In this document: positions 39,727 through 49,122 of the stretch, piece by piece
Layout: every line of letters starts with the position of its first letter
Numbering within the stretch: position 1 is the first letter of the stretch
Assembly: GCF_000009625.1 (NCBI RefSeq)
Contig: NC_002678.2
Coordinates: forward strand, 1,116,001 to 1,180,000
Length of the DNA stretch: 64,000 nucleotides
Direction: 5' to 3'
Source: Mesorhizobium japonicum MAFF 303099
Lineage (GTDB): Bacteria > Pseudomonadota > Alphaproteobacteria > Rhizobiales > Rhizobiaceae
The notes under the pieces: model-generated
Databases searched by the model: none
Told to the model about the DNA's origin: nothing
What the model saw: only the letters and a program-made list of their open reading frames with translations
Position numbers and translations under genes: made by a program

Positions 39727-40361
39727 GCATGGCCGCCTACGACTACATTCACGACGGCACGGCGATCTACGAGCGCTCCTTCGCCATCATCCGCGCCGAG
39801 GCGGACCTTTCTCGCTTCTCCGAAGCCGAGGCTGATGTGGCGATCCGCATGATCCATGCCTGCGGCCAGGTCGAAGCATCGAGCCATTTCGTTTTCTCGC
39901 CCGACTTCGTCGCTTCAGCGCGCAAGGCTCTTGCCGCCGGCGCACCGATTTTCTGCGACGCGGAAATGGTCTCCCACGGCGTCACCCGCGCCCGGCTGCC
40001 GGCCGGCAACGAGGTGATCTGCACGCTGCGCGACCCGCGCACGCACGACATTGCCAAGGCGATCGGCAACACCCGCTCCGCCGCCGCCATAGACCTGTGG
40101 GGCGAACGCATAGCGGGTTCGGTCGTCGCGATCGGCAATGCGCCGACCGCACTGTTCTACCTGCTGGAAAAGCTGCGTGATGGCGCGCCGAAGCCGGCGG
40201 CCATCATCGGTATGCCGGTCGGCTTCGTCGGCGCCGCTGAATCGAAAGATGCGCTGGCCGAGAATTCTTATGGCGTGCCCTATGCCATCGTCCGCGGCCG
40301 GCTCGGCGGCAGCGCCATGACCGCAGCCGCGCTCAATTCCCTGGCGAGGCCCGGCCTGTGA
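39723..40361 (+). CDS. cobH: Precorrin-8X methylmutase CobH
   Basis: CobH moves a methyl group from C11 to C12, producing hydrogenobyrinic acid. The 212-residue protein has the catalytic histidine in EMVSHGVTRARLP and the GMPVGFVGAAESK motif. The start overlaps the cobG stop; a second ATG two codons in is also possible. Length is normal. Confidence 0.96.
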   Translation: MSMAAYDYIHDGTAIYERSFAIIRAEADLSRFSEAEADVAIRMIHACGQVEASSHFVFSPDFVASARKALAAGAPIFCDAEMVSHGVTRARLPAGNEVICTLRDPRTHDIAKAIGNTRSAAAIDLWGERIAGSVVAIGNAPTALFYLLEKLRDGAPKPAAIIGMPVGFVGAAESKDALAENSYGVPYAIVRGRLGGSAMTAAALNSLARPGL

Positions 40362-41128
40362 ACGCGCTTCCCAATGCCAATTCACGGGGCAAGCTCGTCG
40401 GCGTCGGTACCGGTCCGGGTGACCCCGAACTGTTGACGCTGAAGGCCGCGCGCGCCCTAGCCGAGGCCGATGTCGTCGCCTATTTTGCCAAGCGCGGCAA
40501 CAACAGCAATGCGCGGGCCATCGTCGAGGCGCGCTTCCGGCCGGATATGCTGGAACTGCCGCTGCTCTATCCCGTCACCACCGAAATCGACAAGGATCAC
40601 GACGACTACCGCTCGCAGATCACTGGTTTCTACGAGGAGTCGGCGCAGAAGGTCGCCGAACACCTCGAAGCCGGCAAAATGGTTGCCGTCCTGTCCGAAG
40701 GCGATCCGCTGTTCTACGGCTCCTATATGCATCTGCATGTGCGCCTCGCCCATCGTTTCCCCACGGAGGTCATCCCCGGCATCACCGCCATGTCCGGCTG
40801 CTGGTCGCAGACCGGTGTGCCGATCGTACAGGGCGATGATGTGCTGACCGTATTGCCCGGCACGATGAGCGAGTTCGAGCTGACCCGCCGGCTGGCCGAC
40901 ACCGATGCCGCCGTCATCATGAAGGTCGGCCGCAACCTGCCCAAGATTAGGCGTGCGCTGGAAGTCACCGGTAAGCTGACTCGCGCCGTCTATGTCGAGC
41001 GCGGCACCATGGCCGGCAGCGTTTCGACAAAGCTCGCCGACAAACGGGACGACAAGGCGCCCTACTTCGCCATCATATTGGTCGCCGGCTGGTCCGGCCG
41101 GCCCGGCGCGCTAGGGGCACAGTCATGA
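40358..41128 (+). CDS. cobI: Precorrin-2 C20-methyltransferase CobI
   Basis: This SAM-dependent methyltransferase converts precorrin-2 to precorrin-3A. The 256-residue protein has the tetrapyrrole methylase GVGTGPGDPELLTLKA motif, VLSEGDPLFYGSYM and VIPGITAMSGCW. The GTG start overlaps the cobH stop (GTGA). Confidence 0.96.
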   Translation: MNALPNANSRGKLVGVGTGPGDPELLTLKAARALAEADVVAYFAKRGNNSNARAIVEARFRPDMLELPLLYPVTTEIDKDHDDYRSQITGFYEESAQKVAEHLEAGKMVAVLSEGDPLFYGSYMHLHVRLAHRFPTEVIPGITAMSGCWSQTGVPIVQGDDVLTVLPGTMSEFELTRRLADTDAAVIMKVGRNLPKIRRALEVTGKLTRAVYVERGTMAGSVSTKLADKRDDKAPYFAIILVAGWSGRPGALGAQS

Positions 41129-41889
41129 GCGGCCGTCTCACCGTCATCGGCCTCGGGCCTGGCAACGCCGACCAGGTCACCCCGGAAGCCAGCCGCGCCG
41201 TGGCCGAGGCAAAATTCTTCTATGGCTACAAGCCTTATCTCGACCGGCTGGATCTGCGCCCGGACCAGACCCGTGTCGCCTCCGACAACCGCGAGGAGCT
41301 CGCCCGCTCCAAGGATGCCTTGATCAAGGCCGCCGAGGGCCATGAGGTCGCCGTGGTTTCCGGCGGCGATCCCGGCGTCTTTGCCATGGCGGCCGCCGTC
41401 TGCGAGGCGATCGAGGCCGGCCCGGCCGAATGGCGCGCGGTCGATGTCGCCGTCGTGCCCGGCATCACCGCAATGCTCGCCGTTGCCGCCCGCATCGGCG
41501 CGCCGCTCGGCCATGATTTCTGCGCCATCTCGCTGTCCGACAATCTGAAGCCGTGGGAGCTGATCGAACTGCGCCTCCTGGCGGCGGCCGGCGCCGGCTT
41601 CGTCATCGCGCTCTACAACCCGATCAGCAAGGCGCGCCCCTGGCAGCTTGGCCGCGCCTTCGAATGCCTGACCGCGATCCTGCCCGGCACCACGCCGGTG
41701 ATTTTCGGCCGCGCCGCCGGCCGTCCGGACGAGCGCATCGAGGTTTATCTGCTGGCTGACGTCGACGCGCAAAAGGCCGACATGGCGACCTGCATCATCA
41801 TCGGCTCGCCGGAAACACGCATCATCAAGCGCGGCGATAAACGGGCGCTGGTCTACACCCCGCGCTCCGCAGCGGGCTCGACAAAATGA
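41125..41889 (+). CDS. cobJ: Precorrin-3B C17-methyltransferase CobJ
   Basis: CobJ methylates C17 and drives ring contraction to precorrin-4. The 254-residue protein shows GLGPGNADQVTPEA, VSGGDPGVFAMAAAV and VVPGITAMLAVAARIGAPLGHDF. The ATG overlaps the cobI stop. Its last 37 bp overlap the end of the antisense cobK gene. Confidence 0.96.
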   Translation: MSGRLTVIGLGPGNADQVTPEASRAVAEAKFFYGYKPYLDRLDLRPDQTRVASDNREELARSKDALIKAAEGHEVAVVSGGDPGVFAMAAAVCEAIEAGPAEWRAVDVAVVPGITAMLAVAARIGAPLGHDFCAISLSDNLKPWELIELRLLAAAGAGFVIALYNPISKARPWQLGRAFECLTAILPGTTPVIFGRAAGRPDERIEVYLLADVDAQKADMATCIIIGSPETRIIKRGDKRALVYTPRSAAGSTK

Positions 41890-42617
41890 TCGACCATCGC
41901 GGCGAGTTCATCGACGGTTTCAGCCGAAGGCACGTCCGGCAAAGTCGGCCTGCGGACCATGACCACGTCGATGCCAAGCGCTCGCGCGGCGGCAATCTTG
42001 CCGTACGTGGCAGCGCCGCCGCTGTTCTTGGAGACGACCAATTCGATGCGATGCTTTTCGAGCAGCGCGCGTTCGTCCGCCTCGCCAAACGGCCCGCGCG
42101 CCAGCAGATAGCTCGCATCCGGCACGGCCAGCTTCGGCTCGACGGGATCGACGCTGCGAATGAGGTAGTGATGCTGGGGCGCTGCTTCGAAAGCGGCAAC
42201 CTCTTGCCGGCCAAGCGCCAGGAAGACACGCCGCGGCGCCGGACCAAGCGCTTGCGCGGCCTCGCCTGTTGTATCGACCTCAGTCCAGCGGTCGCCTTCG
42301 ACTGGCTCCCAGCCGGGACGGCGCAAAGCAACGATCGGCACACCGGTCAGCCGCGCCGCTTGCGCGGCATTGGCGGAGATTCGCGCCGCATAAGGATGCG
42401 TGGCGTCGATCATCAGATCGGTGCCGGCCTCCCGGAGATAGGCGGCCAGACCCTCTGCGCCGCCAAAGCCTCCGCTTCGCACGGGCACGCGTTGCGCGAC
42501 GGGGCTTTCGGTGCGGCCGGCCAGCGACAGCGTGACCGAGGTTCGTACCGCCAGCTTGCCAGCCAGTTGCCGGGCTTCCGTGGTGCCGCCGAGGATCAGA
42601 ATGCGGTGGGTCATCAT
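41853..42617 (-). CDS. cobK: Precorrin-6A reductase CobK
   Basis: CobK is the NADPH-dependent reductase that converts precorrin-6A (6x) to precorrin-6B (6y). The protein of about 254 residues begins THRILILGGTTEARQLAGKL and contains DATHPYAARISANAAQAA and VVSKNSGGAATYGKIAAARA, all typical. It is the only cob gene on the minus strand. Its 3' end overlaps cobJ by 37 bp, and its ATG at 42617 overlaps the cobL ATG by 2 bp. A second ATG at 42614, better spaced from AGCAGG, may be the real start. Confidence 0.95.
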   Translation of the reverse strand: MMTHRILILGGTTEARQLAGKLAVRTSVTLSLAGRTESPVAQRVPVRSGGFGGAEGLAAYLREAGTDLMIDATHPYAARISANAAQAARLTGVPIVALRRPGWEPVEGDRWTEVDTTGEAAQALGPAPRRVFLALGRQEVAAFEAAPQHHYLIRSVDPVEPKLAVPDASYLLARGPFGEADERALLEKHRIELVVSKNSGGAATYGKIAAARALGIDVVMVRRPTLPDVPSAETVDELAAMVDHFVEPAAERGV

Positions 42618-43851
42618 GCCTGCTGAAAGTTCGCGCGGCGCCGGACCGAAATGGCTGACGGTGATCGGCATCGGCGAGGACGGTTTAGCGGGTCTCGGCG
42701 ACGAGGCCAAGCAGCGGATTGCCAAGGCCGAGATCATCTTCGGCGGCAAGCGGCACCTGGCGCTGGTCGCGTCCTTCGCCAAGGGCGAGCCACGTCCCTG
42801 GCCGGTGCCTTTCGATGCCGGGATGGCCGACGTGCTGGCCCTAGCCGGCAGAAACGTCTGTGTGCTCGCCTCCGGCGATCCTTTTTTCCATGGGGTGGGC
42901 GCCACCCTCGCCCGCAAGGTCAAGCCGGGGGAGATGCATGTCATTCCCGCGCCATCGGCCGTTTCGCTGGCGGCCGCCCGCCTTGGCTGGGCGCTGCAGG
43001 ATATCGAGATTGTCTCGCTGCATGGCCGGCCGCTCGACCTGATCCGACCGCTGCTGCAGCCCAATGCGCGCATCCTGGCGCTGACGTCGGATGCCGAAGC
43101 GCCTGATGCAATTGCCCGCCTGCTCACCGAACTCGATTTCGGCGCCTCGCGGCTGACGGTACTGGAGGCGCTGGGCGGGCCAAAGGAGAACCAGCGCTCC
43201 GCCCGCGCCGATACCTTCGACCTAGAAAACATCAATCCGCTCAATGTGCTGGCCATCGAAATTGATTCGAATCCGCAAGCCCGCGTCCTGCCGCTCACGG
43301 TCGGTCTTGCCGATCATCTGTTCGACCATGACGGGCAGATCACCAAACGCGAAATCCGCGCCATCACCCTGTCGTCACTGGCGCCGAGGCGCGGCGAATT
43401 GCTGTGGGACATCGGCGCCGGCTCGGGCTCCATCGGCATCGAATGGATGCTCGCCCACCCCTCGATGCGCACGATCGCCATCGAAGCCGACCCGACCCGC
43501 GCCGTCCGCATCCACCGCAACGCCGCCGCCTGTGGCGTTCCCGGCCTTGTCGTGGTGGAAGGCAGCGCACCCAAGGCGCTGGCCAGGCTGGACACGCCGG
43601 ACGCGATCTTCATCGGCGGCGGCGGCAGTGATAGCGGTGTGTTGAACGCTGCCATCAAGGCGCTGCGTTCCGGCGGCCGGCTCGTCGCCAACGCGGTGAC
43701 GCTGGAGATGGAAGCCCTGCTTCTCGCGCAGCACGCAAAGCTTGGTGGTGACATCATCCGGATAAACATTTCGCGTGCCTCGCCGGTCGGTTCGATGCAG
43801 GCATGGCGGCCGGCCATGCCGGTCACGCAATGGAGCTGGGTGAAGCCATGA
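42616..43851 (+). CDS. cobL: Precorrin-6Y C5,15-methyltransferase (decarboxylating) CobL
   Basis: CobL is a bifunctional enzyme of 411 residues. The N-terminal CbiE-like domain methylates C5 (GIGEDGLAGLG, VLASGDPFFHGVG); the C-terminal CbiT-like domain methylates C15 and decarboxylates (LLWDIGAGSGSIGIEWM SAM motif). The ATG at 42616 gives the usual length. Only a weak Shine-Dalgarno (GGTGGG) is visible, inside the start of the divergent cobK. Confidence 0.95.
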   Translation: MPAESSRGAGPKWLTVIGIGEDGLAGLGDEAKQRIAKAEIIFGGKRHLALVASFAKGEPRPWPVPFDAGMADVLALAGRNVCVLASGDPFFHGVGATLARKVKPGEMHVIPAPSAVSLAAARLGWALQDIEIVSLHGRPLDLIRPLLQPNARILALTSDAEAPDAIARLLTELDFGASRLTVLEALGGPKENQRSARADTFDLENINPLNVLAIEIDSNPQARVLPLTVGLADHLFDHDGQITKREIRAITLSSLAPRRGELLWDIGAGSGSIGIEWMLAHPSMRTIAIEADPTRAVRIHRNAAACGVPGLVVVEGSAPKALARLDTPDAIFIGGGGSDSGVLNAAIKALRSGGRLVANAVTLEMEALLLAQHAKLGGDIIRINISRASPVGSMQAWRPAMPVTQWSWVKP

Positions 43852-44234
43852 TGGTCGCGGGCATCGGCAGCCGCAAAGGCGTGAGCGTTGAAGACGTGCT
43901 TGCCGCGGTTGAAACCGCTCTGGAAGCGCACGGGCTGGCCATGACGGCGCTTTCCGCACTGGCGACCGCCGCACTGAAGAAGGATGAAGCAGCAATTGCC
44001 GCCGCCGGCCGCGCGTTGAACCTTCCGGTCATCATCGTCGATGACGCGGCCCTTCGGGGCGTCTCGGGGGAAACGCTGAGCCACTCCGATCTGTCGCAAG
44101 AACTCGCCGGCACGCCCTCGGTTTCCGAAGCATCTGCCCTTGCGGTAGCCGGTGCCGGCGCAAAACTGCTTGGTCCCCGCATTGTGCTTGGCCCGGTCAC
44201 CTGTGCCATCGCCATCAGCGGAGACGCGCCATGA
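43848..44234 (+). CDS. cobE: CobE/CbiG C-terminal-like cobalamin biosynthesis protein
   Basis: This 128-residue protein matches the CobE / CbiG C-terminal family, with [20 protein letters not shown] at the N-terminus and [16 protein letters not shown] near the end. CobE is needed for aerobic B12 synthesis, and its exact role is not well defined. The ATG at 43848 overlaps the cobL stop (ATGA) and is followed by a second ATG. Confidence 0.88.
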   Translation: MMVAGIGSRKGVSVEDVLAAVETALEAHGLAMTALSALATAALKKDEAAIAAAGRALNLPVIIVDDAALRGVSGETLSHSDLSQELAGTPSVSEASALAVAGAGAKLLGPRIVLGPVTCAIAISGDAP

Positions 44235-44995
44235 CCGTTCATTTCATCGGCGCCGGTCCGGGTGCCGCCGACCTCATCACGCTGCGCGGCGCCAGGCTGC
44301 TGGCAAGCTGCCCGGTCTGTCTGCATGCCGGCTCAATCGTCGCGCCTGAATTGCTGCAGCATTGCGCGCCGGGGACGAAACTGATCGACACCGCGCCGAT
44401 GTCGCTCGACGAGATCGAGGCGGCCTATGTCGACGCTCACAAATCAGGCCATGATGTCGCCCGCCTGCATTCCGGCGACCTGTCGGTGTGGAGCGCCGTT
44501 GCCGAACAGATCCGCCGGCTGGAAAAGCACGACATACCCTACACGCTGACGCCAGGCGTCCCTTCCTTCGCCGCCGCCGCCGCAGCACTTCGCCTCGAGC
44601 TGACCATTCCCGAAGTCGCGCAAAGCCTGGTGCTGACCCGCGTTTCCGGACGTGCTTCAAAAATGCCGCCCGGCGAAACGCTGGCCGGCTTCGGCCGCAC
44701 CGGCGCCACGCTCGCCATCCATCTTGCCATCCACGCAATCGACCGCGTCGTCGCCGAATTGACGCCGCATTATGGCGGCGATTGTCCGGTGGCGATCGTC
44801 TTCCGCGCCTCCTGGCCGGACGAGCGGGTGCTGACCGGTACGCTGGAAACGATCGAGGCGCAGCTGGCCGCCGATCCGATGGAGCGCACCGCGATTATCT
44901 TCGTCGGCCGCTCGCTGGCGGCGGAAGGTTTTGGCGAAAGTTCATTGTACGACGCCCACTATCAGCGGCGTTTTCGCGGACGGGACGGATTGTGA
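44231..44995 (+). CDS. cobM: Precorrin-4 C11-methyltransferase CobM
   Basis: This 254-residue SAM-dependent methyltransferase converts precorrin-4 to precorrin-5. It has [35 protein letters not shown] and [16 protein letters not shown]. The start overlaps the cobE stop by 4 bp. Confidence 0.96.
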   Translation: MTVHFIGAGPGAADLITLRGARLLASCPVCLHAGSIVAPELLQHCAPGTKLIDTAPMSLDEIEAAYVDAHKSGHDVARLHSGDLSVWSAVAEQIRRLEKHDIPYTLTPGVPSFAAAAAALRLELTIPEVAQSLVLTRVSGRASKMPPGETLAGFGRTGATLAIHLAIHAIDRVVAELTPHYGGDCPVAIVFRASWPDERVLTGTLETIEAQLAADPMERTAIIFVGRSLAAEGFGESSLYDAHYQRRFRGRDGL

Positions 44996-45810
44996 GCGGC
45001 ACCAGCAAAAACAATGGCGGCAACGCCACGCTCGAACAGGCGCTCGCCCGGCTGAACTTCAAGCCGCGCCCGCTGGAGCCGGGCCATGTCTGGCTGGCCG
45101 GCGCCGGCCCCGGCGACCCCGGCTGCCTGACGCTGGAAGTGCTGGCGGCTTTGGCCGAAGCGGATGCGCTGGTCTACGACGCGCTGGTCTCGCCGGATGT
45201 CGTCGCCGTTGCCGCAAACGCCGAGCTGTTCTTTGCCGGCAAGCGCGGCGGCCAGCCGTCGATGAAGCAGGATGACATCACCGCTCTGCTGGTCCGGCTG
45301 GCGCGTCAGGGCCGCCGCGTTATCAGGCTCAAGGGCGGCGATCCCTATATTTTCGGTCGTGGCGGCGAAGAAGCCTTGGCGCTCGCACGCGAAAACATTC
45401 CATTCCGCGTGCTGCCGGGCCTGACGTCCGGCCTCAGCGCGCTCGCCGCCACCGGCATCCCGGCCACCATGCGCGGCATCAACAAGGCGGTGATCCTGGC
45501 GACCGGCCACGCCGCCGGCACTGATGACGATATCGACTGGGCGGCGATCGCCCGCACCGGCCAGCCAGTCGTGGTCTATATGGGCATGGCCAATTTGCCC
45601 CTCATCGCCGCAGCACTGCTCGATGGCGGGCTGTCGCCCTCGACGCCGGCGGCGGTGATCGTCGCCGCCACCACGCCGCAGGAGCGGACCGTCGTCGCCA
45701 CGCTCGCCACAATCGCCGAGGAAGCGGCCGCCGCGGGGCTGACCTCGCCGGCGCTGATCGTCGTCGGCGGCATCGTCGCCATGCGGGCGGCATTGACGAG
45801 GCAGGCATGA
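44992..45810 (+). CDS. cobA: Uroporphyrinogen-III C-methyltransferase CobA
   Basis: This enzyme (SUMT) makes precorrin-2 and so feeds the pathway at its branch from heme and siroheme synthesis. The 272-residue protein has [37 protein letters not shown] and a roughly 25-residue N-terminal extension. The GTG at 44992 overlaps the cobM stop; upstream sequence in this frame lies within cobM. Confidence 0.95.
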   Translation: MSGTSKNNGGNATLEQALARLNFKPRPLEPGHVWLAGAGPGDPGCLTLEVLAALAEADALVYDALVSPDVVAVAANAELFFAGKRGGQPSMKQDDITALLVRLARQGRRVIRLKGGDPYIFGRGGEEALALARENIPFRVLPGLTSGLSALAATGIPATMRGINKAVILATGHAAGTDDDIDWAAIARTGQPVVVYMGMANLPLIAAALLDGGLSPSTPAAVIVAATTPQERTVVATLATIAEEAAAAGLTSPALIVVGGIVAMRAALTRQA

Positions 45811-47126
45811 CGGCCCGCGCCATCATCATCGGCGCGCCGCGCTCCGGCTCGGGCAAGACCAGCGTCACCATCGGCATCTTGCGCGCGCTCACCCGGCGCG
45901 GCCTGAAAGTGCGCGGCGCCAAATCCGGCCCCGACTATATCGATCCCGGTTTCCACACCGCCGCCACCGGCCTGTCCGGCGTCAACCTCGACAGCTGGGC
46001 GATGCCGCCATCGCTGCTCAATGCGCTGGCCGCGCAACAGGCCGACGACACCGATTTCGTCATCCTCGAAAGCGCCATGGGCCTGTTCGACGGCATTCCG
46101 GCCGCGCCGGGGCGAACCGGTTCGGCCGCAGATCTCGCCCGGCTCTACGGCCTGCCGGTGCTGCTGGTGCTCGACGTGTCAGGCCAGTCGACCACGGCCG
46201 CCGCCGTCGCCAAGGGCTTTGCCACCTACGATCCGGATGTGCGCATGGCCGGCGTTGTGCTCAACCGGCTGGGCAGCGAACGCCATCGCAAGCTGTCCGG
46301 CGACGCCATCGAGGCGATCGGCCTGCCCGTCGTCGGCGCCATTCTGCGCGATCCCACGCTCAATCTGCCCGAACGGCATCTCGGCCTCGTCCAGGCTGGC
46401 GAGTATGATGATCTGATGGCGCATCTCGACCGGCTGGCCGACATGGCGGAGAAGTCGCTCGACCTCGATGCCGTGATGAGGCTGGCGACGCCCCTCGCTC
46501 CGGCGGCTGGCGGATTCGCCGACGCGCTGCAGCCGCCCGGCCAACGCATCGCGCTCGCCGAGGATGGCGCCTTTACTTTCCTTTACCCGCACGTCGCCGC
46601 CTATTGGCGCAAGGCCGGCGCGGAGATCGTTCCGTTCTCGCCGCTCGCCGACGAGGCGCCCGACGACAGCTGCGATGTCTGCTGGCTGCCCGGCGGCTAT
46701 CCCGAGCTCCATGCCGGCAAGCTTGCAGCCGCCGAGACCTTCAAAGCCGGCATGGCAAGATTTGCGGCGACGAAGCCGATCCATGGCGAGTGCGGCGGCT
46801 TCATGGTGCTTGGGGAAGCGCTGGAGGATGCATCAGGCGAAACGCATCGCATGCTCGGCCTGCTTGGCCATGCCACCAGTTTTGCAAAGCGAAAGATGAA
46901 TCTCGGCTATCGCGAGGCGCGGTTGCGCGCCGATTGCCCGCTGGGCGCACAGGGCGCGCTGATCCGCGGCCATGAATTCCACTATGCGCAGATGACGGCC
47001 ACCGGGAATGACGAGCCGCTGGCCGACCTCGCCGACGGCCTGGGCAATCCGATCGGGGCTTCCGGCTACCGGCGTGGTCATGTCAGCGGTACCTTCTTCC
47101 ATGCGATAGCGAGGGCCAGTGCATGA
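45807..47126 (+). CDS. cobB: Cobyrinic/hydrogenobyrinic acid a,c-diamide synthase CobB
   Basis: This 439-residue enzyme amidates the a and c side chains using glutamine and ATP, making the substrate for cobalt insertion. The N-terminal P-loop is GAPRSGSGKTSVT, with a DYIDPGFHT motif. The C-terminal class I glutamine-amidotransferase-like domain has CWLPGGYPE and a nucleophile cysteine in HGECGGFMVLG. It overlaps cobA by 4 bp. Confidence 0.95.
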   Translation: MTARAIIIGAPRSGSGKTSVTIGILRALTRRGLKVRGAKSGPDYIDPGFHTAATGLSGVNLDSWAMPPSLLNALAAQQADDTDFVILESAMGLFDGIPAAPGRTGSAADLARLYGLPVLLVLDVSGQSTTAAAVAKGFATYDPDVRMAGVVLNRLGSERHRKLSGDAIEAIGLPVVGAILRDPTLNLPERHLGLVQAGEYDDLMAHLDRLADMAEKSLDLDAVMRLATPLAPAAGGFADALQPPGQRIALAEDGAFTFLYPHVAAYWRKAGAEIVPFSPLADEAPDDSCDVCWLPGGYPELHAGKLAAAETFKAGMARFAATKPIHGECGGFMVLGEALEDASGETHRMLGLLGHATSFAKRKMNLGYREARLRADCPLGAQGALIRGHEFHYAQMTATGNDEPLADLADGLGNPIGASGYRRGHVSGTFFHAIARASA

Positions 47127-47902
47127 AGCTGCCGAATTTGACCCTTTCGCCCCGGCAAATCCTCGACGATGTCGCGCTCTGCCTGGTCTTCTTCACCCGC
47201 CTGCCTTTGCCCGACCTCGACTTTCGCGGCCGCGGCCTTGCCGCCGCGATCTGGGCCGCACCGGTCGCCGGCCTCCTCGTCGGGCTGATCGGCGCCATCG
47301 TCTTTGCCACGGCGGAACGGTTCGGCCTTGCCATGGGGCCGGCGGCAGCACTTGCCCTTGTTGCAACCGTGATCGCCACCGGATGCCTGCACGAGGATGG
47401 ACTGTCCGACGTTGCGGACGGCTTTGGCGGTGGCAAGTCGCGCGGCCGCAAACTCGACATCATGCGCGACAGCCGAATCGGCGCCTATGGTGCCATGGCG
47501 CTGGCGCTGTCGCTGCTGATCCGCTGGAACGTGCTTTCGGAACTGGTGGATCCCACTCAGGCTCTCTTTGCCCTTGTTGCCGCGCATGCGGCCTCGCGCG
47601 GCGTGCTGGGCGCCTTCATGCACCTCTTGCCGCCGGCGCGCTCCGATGGCCTCTCGGCCGGCGCCGGCGCCGTCTCGCTTGAAACCGCCATCGCCGGCGC
47701 CGTGCTCGGCGCGATCCCGCTGCTCCTGCTCGGAGCCGGCGGCGCCATCGCCGCGCTCATCCTGCTTGGCCTGCTCTTTGCCGCCTTCCATGCCCTTTGC
47801 CTCAACCAGATAGGTGGCCAGACCGGCGACACGATCGGTGCCCTGCAGCAGGTCAGCGAAATCGCGGTGCTTCTCGTCGCTTCCGTAGCGCTTTCCTCTT
47901 GA
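47123..47902 (+). CDS. cobS: Adenosylcobinamide-GDP ribazoletransferase (cobalamin synthase)
   Basis: This membrane enzyme joins activated cobinamide to alpha-ribazole in the last steps of B12 synthesis. It is called CobV in the P. denitrificans scheme. The 259-residue protein has several hydrophobic helices, with the conserved HEDGLSDVADGFGGG and DSRIGAYGAMAL motifs. The start overlaps the cobB stop by 4 bp. Confidence 0.95.
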   Translation: MKLPNLTLSPRQILDDVALCLVFFTRLPLPDLDFRGRGLAAAIWAAPVAGLLVGLIGAIVFATAERFGLAMGPAAALALVATVIATGCLHEDGLSDVADGFGGGKSRGRKLDIMRDSRIGAYGAMALALSLLIRWNVLSELVDPTQALFALVAAHAASRGVLGAFMHLLPPARSDGLSAGAGAVSLETAIAGAVLGAIPLLLLGAGGAIAALILLGLLFAAFHALCLNQIGGQTGDTIGALQQVSEIAVLLVASVALSS

Positions 47903-47931
47903 CCTGATTCCCTTTCGGAGACCTTGCCCCC

Positions 47932-48942
47932 ATGCCCTTCAAATCCCTCGATGAATTGCGCGCCGCTTGCCTCGATCTGCCCGCCGGCAGCGATACCGCC
48001 GCAAAGGCCGTTGCCAGCCGCCAGGACACGCTGACCAAGCCGCAAGGCAGCCTCGGCCGGCTGGAAACCATCGCCGCCTGGCTGGCGCGCTGGCAGGGCC
48101 GCGACATGCCCAAACTTGACCGGGTGAAGGTGTTCGTCTTTGCCGGCAATCACGGCGTCACCGCGCAAGGCGTGTCGGCCTATCCCTCAGAAGTCACCGT
48201 GCAGATGGTGGCGAACTTCGCCGGCGGCGGAGCCGCCATCAACCAGCTCGCCCGCATCGCCGGCGCCGAGCTCGATGTCATCCCGCTCGATCTCGACCAT
48301 CCCACCGGCGACTTCACGCAAGTACCGGCAATGGATGAGAAAGCCTTCCTTGCCGCTGTCTCGGCTGGCTATGACGCGGTGACGAAGGACCTCGACCTGG
48401 TCTGCTTCGGCGAAATGGGCATCGGCAACACCACACCTGCGGCCGCCATTTCGGCGGCGCTGTTCGGCGGCGGAGCGGAAAAATGGACCGGACGCGGCAC
48501 CGGCGTCGACGATGCCGGCCTGAAGCGCAAGGTGGTCGCCATCGAAGCCGGCCTCAAGCGCCATGCCGCAGCCCTCGCCGATCCGCTGGGCGTTGCCGCG
48601 GCACTCGGCGGGCGCGAACTCGCCGCCATTTTCGGCGCCACGCTAGCCGCGCGCCATCTCGGCATACCCGTGCTGCTCGACGGCTTCGTCTGCACCGCTG
48701 CCGCTGCCCCGCTGGCCAGGCTGCATCCGACCGGCCTCTCCCACACAATAGCAGCCCATGTTTCGGCCGAATCGGGCCATCGCCGCCTGCTCGAAGCGCT
48801 CGGCCTGCCCCCCCTGCTCGATCTCGGCATGCGCCTCGGCGAAGGCTCCGGCGCCTGCCTCGCCGTCAACATCGTCCGCTCGGCGCTGGAGTGCCATGCG
48901 AGGATGGCTAGCTTTGCCGAGGCGGGTGTGTCGGAGAAGTAG
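47932..48942 (+). CDS. cobT: Nicotinate-nucleotide--dimethylbenzimidazole phosphoribosyltransferase
   Basis: This 336-residue enzyme makes alpha-ribazole phosphate from nicotinate mononucleotide and dimethylbenzimidazole (CobU in P. denitrificans nomenclature). It has FAGNHGVTAQGVSAYP, GEMGIGNTTPAAAISAAL and LDLGMRLGEGSGACLAV. It lies 29 bp after cobS with a GGAG ribosome-binding site, and is the last gene of the operon before a repeat-filled gap. Confidence 0.95.
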   Translation: MPFKSLDELRAACLDLPAGSDTAAKAVASRQDTLTKPQGSLGRLETIAAWLARWQGRDMPKLDRVKVFVFAGNHGVTAQGVSAYPSEVTVQMVANFAGGGAAINQLARIAGAELDVIPLDLDHPTGDFTQVPAMDEKAFLAAVSAGYDAVTKDLDLVCFGEMGIGNTTPAAAISAALFGGGAEKWTGRGTGVDDAGLKRKVVAIEAGLKRHAAALADPLGVAAALGGRELAAIFGATLAARHLGIPVLLDGFVCTAAAAPLARLHPTGLSHTIAAHVSAESGHRRLLEALGLPPLLDLGMRLGEGSGACLAVNIVRSALECHARMASFAEAGVSEK

Positions 48943-48943
48943 G

Positions 48944-49061
48944 GCAATTCCAGGAAAAGCGTGTAACGGTTTTCTGGGAAAGGCGCGTAGCGCTTCCCCT
49001 TGGGAATTGCGTCAAAACAAAGAGATAAAACGGTTCCCCGTTTGCGTGAAACAGGGAACCG
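48944..49061. repeat. Rhizobial intergenic repeat between convergent genes
   Basis: The stretch contains GCAATTCCAGGAAAAGCGTG and, further on, GGAATTGCGTCAAAACAAAG, motifs I know as dispersed intergenic repeats in rhizobial genomes. It ends in a hairpin (CGGTTCCC...GGGAACCG, 49031-49061; 12 pairs with one mismatch) without a T-run. It separates cobT from the convergent porin gene and may help end transcription of both. Confidence 0.6.
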
Positions 49062-49122
49062 CGCTGGTCAAGGACTTTGCTGTAACGGCTCGACGCGGGG
49101 CGGTCTCCCGCGCCGAAGACGG

